Source: Diphasiastrum complanatum (lineage: Eukaryota > Streptophyta > Lycopodiopsida > Lycopodiales > Lycopodiaceae). From it: DNA of 64,000 nucleotides. How positions within the stretch are numbered: the stretch's first letter is position 1; each line of letters begins with the position of its first letter. This document shows positions 56,524-64,000 of the stretch, piece after piece. Under the pieces are notes generated by a model, which made no database searches, was not told the DNA's origin, and saw only the letters and a list, made by a program, of their open reading frames with translations. The stretch is from NCBI GenBank assembly GCA_029204225.1, contig CM055096.1, forward strand, positions 37,657,460 to 37,721,459. The letters are read 5' to 3'. The translations under genes were made by a program, and so were the position numbers.

Positions 56524-57338
56524 TTCACTTCGGACTTTGATTAACCTTGCGTCGTACTTTGATTAGATGGTGCTGCACCTTCTGCATGAACTCAAGGCGG
56601 ACAATATTAAAATCAATATTGTGTGGCAGGAAGCACTTATTTGCACCGGCCAATCACATTGACATAGTCCATGTTGTAAATGATTTCCATAAACCACCCA
56701 TCATCGCGGCATGATAGTACAACCTTGCTATTGGTAGCTGATCTTGGATGCTATCGGATGCCATCGGTTTATTAGGATCGAAAGCCAAAGTAGAATAACA
56801 ATCATCCTATCATGTAGCGACTGACGCCAACATTGTCAAGATTTTTGCGAACAACATGAATTGCCCAACTGTTGGATCTAGTGAGAACATATATTCCTAT
56901 TGATAAGCTTGTATGGCACGGTGGAAATCAACTAAGATTGTCGAATTGTAACGCTGGTGGATTATGGGCCAATTTGGAGTATGGGTATTGATTTTATCCA
57001 TTGGCGCACCCAAATTTTTCCATTTGTTACAACGTGACATCAACATATAATATGGATCCACTCGTAGTTAGTAAGGGCTGGCAGCATAACTCCTTATAGA
57101 ATCAAGAGTTTTTTCAAAAACTATTGTTCTCCAAGCTGGCTGCTCCCTCAAGGCTGGTAAATTATCCAACTCTTGGCCTTCCTCTATCTCAGAGGCCTTA
57201 AGTAATCATCCATCGCATCCTGTTATTCTTCTATTTGGTGCCCCAGTTAGAATTGTGGCATTACCAGAACAATAATCTGGTGATTCGACTCCAAGATCTG
57301 AGCGGCTATGGCTTTTCTTAATCTTTGATGATTGTTCC
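56524..57338 (-). pseudogene. D-family 3' ORF, copy D2 (C-terminal domain)
   Basis: A close copy of 48,767-49,575 with independent substitutions. The C-terminal markers NWPIIH, DPTI and DQLPIARLYYHA are readable on the minus strand. It ends near 56,524, about 50 bp before the LTR. It is cut on the 5' side at 57,338 by G2 pol, so the coiled coil is missing. Confidence 0.75.
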
Positions 57339-58460
57339 CATTCTTTCCATTCTTCTTAGAAACAACGACAATTGGAGAAATCCATTTCGCATGTTCGATT
57401 TCATAAATAAAGTAGGCCTCAAGTAATCTTTGTAGCTTTTTCTTGATAAGATCCGTAATATTCGGATTATAACGATAAAATTTTGTGACCATTGGAATTG
57501 CATCAGGCATCAGGGTATTGTATGCTCAATAACCAAAGTAGCAATTCCTTTGATATCCTTGTACGTCCAAGCAAAACAATCTTGGTACTTGATCAATAAC
57601 TTCTGTAACGTTTGAAATTGCTTGGGAGTAAGTTGTGCTCCAACTTGAACAATTTTTTCAAGTTCTCCTGGTTTAGCAAGATTCATAAACATCTTCCATG
57701 TCTGGCTCTTGCTCTTCTGGTTCACGATGAGCTTTTGGGAACATAATCAAGACATCATCCAAAGTATAGTGTTTGAAATGCTCGGGCATATAATGTTGGA
57801 CTTCTTTTGATTGTTCCTTTTCATAAGGATTGATCTTTGATCTTCGTTTAGCTGTCTTGGTAGGAATCAATCTAAAGTGGTGACTTCCTAGAAGATGTGC
57901 TCTTCTATGAAAGTGATGACTTCCTTGATGGTAATTTCTTGTGAGAACTCCATCTTGAAAAATCATCCTTGATTTTTTCCTTTCCTTTATCCAATAAAGG
58001 TGGTACATTCTTAGAATCAACTTTTCGAGAGGATTTTTCCCACTTTAGGACTGTATTATTGTGTTGCTTAGCTTGTTTCTTTGTCATTAGTCTTGGAGCT
58101 TTTCCTTCCTTCAATATACCTGTTTTTGGCGGTTTTATTGTCGGTTCATCCAGAATATCTCAAACTCCAAATCTTGTAGGATCCATATGATTGAGGATCT
58201 ACTCATCCGTAAGTTCTGCATCTCCATCATAAGTCAAGGCATGACTAACATGTATTAGATCATCTTCAATCAAATCTATAATTGGATCAATTGATATCCA
58301 AGATAAGTTCATCATATTCAATGGAAAAGTGATCAGTGTATCCAAAGTTTGATCGAGTCTGAAAATTTTGCCCAATTCGGATTGATTATCTCGTTGACAC
58401 ATATATCTTGTTGTACAATCCACTGTTGCAAGAGCTTGACTCCAAATGGCTATTGGAATA
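57339..58460 (-). pseudogene. G2 pol (inverted nest copy): PR end, linker, start of RT
   Basis: The minus strand reads ALATVDCTTRYMCQRDNQSE, DLIEDDLIHVSHALTYDGDAEL, GKAPRLMTKKQAKQHNN, HYTLDDVLIMFPKAHREPEEQ, QKLLIKYQDCFAWTYKDIKG and YEIEHAKWISPIVVVSKKNGK. It breaks off at 57,339 in D2. It is the inverted counterpart of 40,601-41,700 and shares its join to the C2 LTR at about 58,470. Confidence 0.88.
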
Positions 58461-58469
58461 TCAATCCAC

Positions 58470-58594
58470 ACTCTAGAGAGAACTATCAAACAGGACAGAT
58501 AGCGCAATGGTAGAGCATCCCATCCGATATGAGAGAGATCTTGGGTTCGAATCCTAGTCTGTACATCCATATTATGATTTATGGATTGCTAACA
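58470..58594 (+). repeat. C2 LTR, U5 end (inverted nest copy)
   Basis: It ends ...GATTGCTAACA at 58,594 and contains the complete tRNA-like module. It is the inverted counterpart of 40,488-40,600. The left edge next to G2 is approximate. Confidence 0.75.
58493..58564 (+). tRNA. tRNA-like module with Pol III A and B boxes inside C2 LTR
   Basis: Seventy-two bases fold as a cloverleaf. Acceptor strands GGACAGA / TCTGTAC pair at 6 of 7 positions. The D arm GCGC...GAGC has one mismatch. The anticodon stem TCCCA/TGAGA has one mismatch and a seven-base loop TCCGATA. The T arm is TTGGG-TTCGAAT-CCTAG. A box TAGCGCAATGG and B box GGTTCGAATCC (perfect) are present. The base before the anticodon is C instead of the usual U, and the anticodon would read CGA, so it is unlikely to be a working tRNA. 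A tRNA-derived SINE head or captured tRNA pseudogene are alternatives. It sits 30 bases upstream of the LTR end, in LTR orientation. Confidence 0.55.
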
Positions 58595-58610
58595 TGGTAT
58601 CAGAACTACC
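58595..58610 (+). promoter_or_regulatory. C2 primer-binding site (inverted nest copy)
   Basis: TGGTATCAGAACTACC, identical to the site at 40,472-40,487, directly after the CA end of the LTR. About 100 bp of C2 leader follow up to the target-duplication copy CAAAC (reverse GTTTG at 58,709-58,713). Confidence 0.85.
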
Positions 58611-58713
58611 AGATCTGTAGCAAGCTTGTATGCTGGCGCCCTACAAAAGAGAAGCTTCTTTGTTTTTTGTTGTGAAATTTCAGCATCATGCTGATCTTTC
58701 CAAGTGGAGTTTG

Positions 58714-59534
58714 TGTAGGGTCAAAGATCTTGCGTAGTATAGCCCTCCCGCCTGTCAACAAGGGTTAGATCACTGGATAGGTACCTAACAATGCATAGAT
58801 GCTATTTCTAGTTAGTTTCCTACTTTCTCCCTTAACTCTATTCACCACTAACACTACTCTCCCTTAACTTTACTCCTCTACACTAACATTCTTCATGGTT
58901 TTGGGTGAAGGGAAGGGGTAGAAAAGAAGAAGAAGAGAGAAGAGAAGAGAGAAAGAGAGAGAGATGAGATGGAGGTTAGCTCAAATGCTCAATGATTGCT
59001 TATGGAGAAACCTTAACTAATCACAAACAAAAAGCATGGAAGAAATGGAAATAACACGCAATCCAACAATAGCATAAGCAAGAGTGATTAGCAAATGAGG
59101 ATGCTTGAGCTCTCAAAATGATAGAGTCTCCTCCTCTCTATTAAGCATGAAAATAGTGTACAAATTGTACCTTTTTATAAAATGGGAAGGCCCTTGCCCC
59201 TCAATCATTATTGTCTAATAATCGCATTGATCCTATCCATTCATCTTGGACCCAACTTGATCCAAAGGGTCCACAAAAAGTACATTACGTTTCACAGGAT
59301 TCATGTGAGTCCCCATTTGGACCCAACTCTACAAAGTGATCTCTAAGTTTAAAAATGACTTTTGGGCCTCTAGTTTTATTTTAATTCCAAGGCCCAAGTC
59401 AATTTTATTTTATTTACACTTAAGCTTGCATGCTCATTGGGCCATGAGCTTACGCGCACAGGATGCCATGCCCTCGTAGCACATTTTATTGGACGATTTT
59501 ATTTATTTACACTTTGTTGGGAATACCCCCAATA
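58714..59534 (-). repeat. G3 3' LTR (inverted nest copy)
   Basis: On the minus strand it begins TATTGGGGGTATTCCC at 59,534 and ends CCCTACA at 58,714 (821 bp), followed by CAAACTCCACTTGG exactly as at 40,368. The shared flank shows this is the same insertion event, duplicated. Confidence 0.93.
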
Positions 59535-62500
59535 GGACCCACGGCCTGAAGTAGTGCCGATCCCTCAGCACTCTGCCGGTCTAGTAAAGAGTTTTCTTTG
59601 CCCGCCTTTGCTAGATCAGGTAGGTCGTGACGTCCTCCATAAAGTTGAGGCGGTCCAATTTCTTCAAGTCCTTGGGCATGTGGAGGGACTTGTGGACTCC
59701 TCTCAGCCAATCTTGGTCAACCCATGATTGGAATCTACGTGTCCATGGATCGCCTAGAAGTGTAGCTCGGTAATACACACGAGCAATTGGCAGCTGATCT
59801 TCGACTTTGTCTAAAGGTAGTGCCTTATTAATGTCAAAGAATATGGAAGAGAGAAAATTGTCCCATTTAGTTTCGATCCCCATTAGATGTTCTAAGTCCT
59901 AGGCATAAGTGGCTGTCGTGCGGACTATTGGATCAGGGCAGTTGACATAGTGATTCACGAATGTGGTGAGTGCCCTTATGGCATCCACATCCATAGTCCA
60001 ACCGTATTCTGAATGAATGATCGGCCAATTGAAGTTTTGAATTGTGAGTTTGTCCAGATGGGTGCCGCATTTCACCCATTTGGATCATCATGTACATGGT
60101 AGGAAGTGCGCGTTCACCTGTAATTGTTGCGGACTCGTCACGTAGGCCCTGATGGCCAAAGGGTCTCTTTCGAACAATTGTTGACGCCACTCTGGTTGTA
60201 GGTGGAAGGCGAGTAATGCTTGCAATTCTTTGCCCTTTGTTGTTAGAGTTGAAAACGATATCTGTCAGCTGTCTCTTGATGACTCGTGGGGATACTTTGA
60301 TAGGAATTCGTTTATTTTCTCCTCCACGGACTTTGGTCTTCAGAAGGCTCGGCTAAAAGATATCGCACGCGAACCTCTGGATGATGTGGCTTGGCTTTGG
60401 CTGGTATCTGCGCCTTGGCTCTGGTCTCGCGTCTCAGCAGCCGTATCCGTTTGTCCTTGGTCATGGCCTTCGGACCCTAGATCTTGGTTATATCCCCATG
60501 CTGCCTGCTGGCTTTGGTCTTGGCTTGTACTGGCCTGTGTAGCGTCAAAAATAGGTGGCGGTAGAATTACCACGGGGGTGGGCTGGGCCTTCCTTTCCAT
60601 GAATTTTTGGCAAGCCTTGAGGGTTTGCTTGGCCTGAGCGAGCTCGTGAGTTGCGCTTGTCCGATATTTATTGAACTCTGCCGGGTAGCTATTTAAGCTT
60701 TGGCTATAAACCTGCACCTGACGCTGAGGAAGATTCATTTCTGATTGAGAGAGTGGCCTTGAGTCCGATGCAGGTTGAGCTAACCAGACAAGCTTTTCAT
60801 CTTGTAGGGCTTTGACCTCCATCTCCAGGCACGTATTGTGTGCTTCCAAAAGGTTTATTTGCATCTGGATGGGGGCAAGCCGTTGGGACGCTTTGGATTG
60901 AAGCTCCCGCACCTTCGTGGAGGCCTCTGTCAGCGCTTTGGAGAGGCTTTGGATATAATTATTGAGGCCTTCCTCCTTCTGCTGCAGCTTGGCAATCTCC
61001 TGGTGCCCTACTTCTTCATGTTGTTGAGCCAAAATCAGCTCGTGCTGCAACTTGGTGAGTTCTGCTCGCAACTGTGTGTTGCTTGTTGCCAAGTGTAGTA
61101 CCCTACTTTCCAAGATAGCTTTGGCAGCTACCGCATCCAGGATGTATTTGCCCAGAGTCTGGTACGCTGTCGTTAAGTCTGTGGGAGCAGCCGGTATGGT
61201 GGCACTGATAGGGGCTTGTGTTGTATCGGCCCGACGACTTGTGGAGTTCCGTCATCATCATCTTCTATCAGGCTCTCGTTGGACCTGATGCCATCTGGGA
61301 CGGTGGGATCAGTCCGATCTGGCGATGGTACGAAAACTGTTTGGACAAATGTGTCATCGGGAAACGGTTGGTTGCCCTCGACAACCTTTGTTGGCGAAGC
61401 AGGTGGGGTTTGAGAAGTGGAAACATGGGTGAGGACGGCTTGTCTGAACGAGAGAATGGGAGAAACAGAGGGGAACTGAAGGGTGGTGTGGAGTATGGAA
61501 GAAGACAAAGATGGAGCAGAAAGGGTCTGGCATGGGGGTGAAAAATTGATGACTTGCATCCATGCCAGAGTGTCGGGAGACAATTGAGAATCAGAAGGAT
61601 TGAATGGAATGGAAGCAACGGTGGCGATAGTAGTGATCGAGGATGCGATGGTGATGGACGGAGTAGTGGATAAGATAGGAGTGGTATCAATAGAGGAAGC
61701 AGGAATGGTAGTGACAACAGAGACAGAAGGGGATGGTTGCACATAAGAAGAAGTGGTGGTGGTTGATGGAGTGGTTAGTGCGGTAGTGGAGGTACGTCAT
61801 CCGGTAGCATGTGGAAATGAAGATTTAGAGGCAGTGCCACGCATTCGTTTGTTGGTCATTGTGTTAGTAACTGTAGGTTGGGAGGAGGTGGATGCTTGAG
61901 ATGGCAGATAAAGGTTAGAGTGTGACACGAGGGTAGACAAAAGGGATGAGCATTGGAAACTGTGCACTTTCATCTCGAGAAGTGCGCAGACAAAGTTACA
62001 CAATAGGGGGCCCTCTACGATACGCTCATGGTTGTTGGGTTTGATGGAGCTGGTTAGTTCATGAATACGGAAGCTATGCTAGTCGTATGGCAAAACTGAG
62101 GGGCCAGGGAGTTCCAGAAAGGATTCCACTATCTGATTCAGCAACTTAGACTAGATTCTGTCCTTACAAAATGTTGAAATAACTAAAAAGTTATTCAACA
62201 GATGCGCAGTCGTCTGAATGACGGGTTTCGTGATAACATCTATCAGGTAACCATTGTTAGTCTGGATTGGGATTTCTGGTGCAGTTTGGATGACGAAAAG
62301 TTTGATCAGAATTTTGGCGTGGCGATGGGAGATGGGCTGACGGACATAATGCCAATGGTGATCATCGAGTCTGCATTAATCCTAACCTTGTATGTGGTAC
62401 CGTGGTACAGGAAGTGAAAACATGTCTTTTGCTCATCCCAGGTGGCGTAAGCATGAAGGGTGAGGCCCATGTTAAGCTCGGAGTGAAAAAGCGCCGAGTA

Positions 62501-62606
62501 ATTGCCTCTAGAAGGTGGGCCGGCTGTCTGTAGCCATGGTTGGATTAGAGAGTTAGAGGGTAAGGGCCAAATATGTGTGGCCTCGGGGATTTCACATTGG
62601 ATCACC
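59535..62606 (-). pseudogene. 3' ORF of G3, copy B
   Basis: N-terminal domain from about 62,606 (EIPEATHIWPLPSNSLIQPW, FLYHGTTYKVRINADSMITIGI). Ser/Thr/Pro-rich linker at 61,742-61,173. A 257-codon open frame (61,113-60,340) covers the coiled coil (LRAELTKLQHELILAQQHEE, LNNYIQSLSKALTEAS) and a Gln-rich hinge. The C-terminal domain runs from about 60,340 to 59,611, with DQLPIARVYYRATLLGDPW. It ends before the LTR as in copy A. The first residues are missing: at about 62,610 the sequence joins G3 PR-RT linker, so RT, RNase H and INT are deleted. Confidence 0.8.
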
Positions 62607-62610
62607 TACG

Positions 62611-64000
62611 ACAAGATTCATCGGCTATGTTCGCGCATGTCCCTCGAAGACTTGTTCCACTGGTGCCTGACTTTGATCAGTTTCTCTCTGCGCTTGCGGC
62701 ATCATGATTATCACGTCATCCAAGGTATAAATCTTGAGAGTCTCAAGCATCTCGTGAACTGGCGCTGGTTAAGATTCCTCCTTCAGCATATTGATCTTAG
62801 CCCTATTGGTCATTTTCTGATTTTCTGTCACATGTGTAGAAGATGACGTTGTATCTGAGTCTATCTTGATTGACTTCAAGGAATCCAACACCTTCTTTTT
62901 GCTCTTTTTTTGTCATTTTGGTGGGTTCATCTTTGTCGTCTCTCATTGGGACTGCCATGACATTCGCCTCATGGTTGCGAATATCAATATCCATTGTAGC
63001 TATCGCCTCTTCGGGTAGATCACTCCATCGGATCACCTGGTTGTAGTGTTGCTTCAATTGATTCTTCTTATTCATAGGTGCCTTGGGTGGATCGATCCTT
63101 GAGACTTTCGCCATAGCAGACTTTTGCGATGGTTGAGCAGGTACTTTCTTGGTTCCGTATCGATCTGGGTCCATGTGGTGTAGGACTTGCTCATCAGTCA
63201 GCTCAATTTCCTTATTATAAGTTAGAGCATGTTGCCAAGGGACTAGATCATTGTCCACTGGGTTCTCAATAGGTTCCGTTGACAGCCATGCTACGTTTAT
63301 CATATTCACCCCAAATGTGATTGGTGTGTCCATAGTGTAACATTTGGGTGAAGATGTCTTGGGTTCCGGATCTGATTCATATTGACATGTCCGGCAGTCA
63401 ATAGTTGCGAATGCATCCGTCCATCTTATGACATTCATCTCTGTATCATAGTGACCTACCTTGGCTGGCCTTGGGCAATCAATCGTGTGATCTGTCGTAG
63501 ATGATCCGTCATCAGCCTTGGGTGCAATAAGTTTCACCGCCCATGTGGTTGGATCAACCTTTACAACCTGTTCTCTGTTCTTGAAGGTGAGTTTTCCCGT
63601 AACCCAATTGTGTACTACTTGTGTAGTCCTCAACCATGGTCTTCCCAGTAAAACACGGTATGCAGATGGAGATTCAGGTCTATCCATGACTAAAAAAATA
63701 ATCACAAACTGCAATTTGCTATCTTTACAGGGATATCGACAACTACACCTTTTGGTTTCACACAATATTGATCTCCTAGTTTGATGGCAAATCTTGCTGG
63801 CTTCAACCCTTGCAAACCCCATTTTTCATACAAAGTGGTGGAGATCAAATTGACACTCGATTCTCCATCTACCACTGCTGCCTCATCCTTGTATCTCTTG
63901 TGTTTGATTGGCAAAGTGATGTTGTGTTCCTCATTTTCCCATGCTGCTCTGATGTGGAGGACGTTACTTGTTTCTTCATAGCCCATACAATATATGGGCT
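62611..64000 (-). pseudogene. G3 Gag end, protease and linker (inverted nest copy)
   Basis: The minus strand from the window edge: MGYEETSNVLHIRA, then the protease active site VVDGESSVNLIST (63,870-63,832), GLKPARFAIKLGDQYCV, and after a frameshift at about 63,710 a 339-codon frame to 62,803 with YRVLLGRPWLRTTQVVHNW, ATIDCRTCQYESD, HALTYNKEIELTDEQ and NQVIRWSDLPEEAIATMDI. The linker continues to YTLDDVIIMMPQAQRE at about 62,720 and stops at about 62,611. It retains the active-site segment that copy A lost. DGES replaces the DGGS of G2. Confidence 0.9.

Larger units (their letters stand above)
55140..57338 (+). repeat. Direct repeat D2 (second copy of D1, lacking 2.3 kb)
   Basis: 55,140-55,612 matches 45,050-45,530. 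55,613-57,338 matches 47,857-49,575. The joint at 55,612/55,613 lacks the 2.3 kb that lies at 45,531-47,856 in the first copy. The right edge at 57,338 (TTTGATGATTGTT) switches to G2 pol on the minus strand. Confidence 0.9.

Noticed and set aside
58493-58564. A functional nuclear tRNA gene
   Set aside because: Mismatches in the acceptor, D and anticodon stems and C instead of U before the anticodon make a working tRNA unlikely, so I list it as tRNA-like.

Overview
This window looks like accessory DNA from a land plant with a large, repeat-rich genome. Plant-type Ty1/copia and Ty3/gypsy LTR retrotransposons fill nearly all of it, with initiator-Met-type and Asp-type tRNA primer sites, AT-rich spacers and a (TC)50 microsatellite. 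I recognise no intact host gene, and nothing resolves the species. Every polyprotein is broken by stops, frameshifts or truncation, so all coding calls are pseudogenes or fragments. I use my own labels: copia-type C1-C4; gypsy-type G1, G2, G3; D and F for further gypsy-like families.

Layout. 1-2,853: C1 copia, minus strand, cut by the window edge. 2,854-7,668: G1 gypsy, minus, from INT fragment to LTR tip. 7,669-10,560: a C2 RT fragment (+) joined head-on to G2 gag-PR (-). 10,818-12,003: C3 copia LTR, primer site and gag (+). 12,046-12,146: a compound palindrome. 13,567-14,890: an unrecognised broken coding region (-). 15,123-20,150: G3 INT followed by a downstream ORF (-), fused to a copia RNase H tail. 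20,151-20,250: (TC)50. 21,000-22,777: gag-like debris and an LTR. 23,163-42,590: a three-layer nest, in which G2 (+) is interrupted by C2 (-), and C2 by G3 (+). 42,590-44,075: rearranged gypsy pieces. 44,075-45,985: C4 gag (-). 45,050-57,338: D and F elements with a partial direct duplication. 57,339-64,000: an inverted, internally deleted second copy of the G2/C2/G3 nest.

The G3 element at 29,286-40,367 is the best-bounded one. It has two LTRs of about 0.8 kb, an Asp-type primer site and a 5-bp target duplication (CAAAC) on both sides. Its order is LTR - leader with a CTCTCGCA-type motif array - gag with several zinc knuckles - PR - RT - RNase H - INT - an extra 3' ORF - LTR.

The most interesting signal is that 3' ORF. 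It lies on the pol strand downstream of INT and ends about 50 bp before the 3' LTR. It encodes a predicted protein with an N-terminal globular domain, a Ser/Thr/Pro-rich linker, a long coiled coil and a conserved C-terminal domain. Seven copies from at least three element families are present. In two of them a motif array and promoter-like sequence lie between INT and the ORF. The second unusual signal is a tRNA-like module with Pol III A and B boxes inside the U5 end of the C2 LTR, directly before its primer site.
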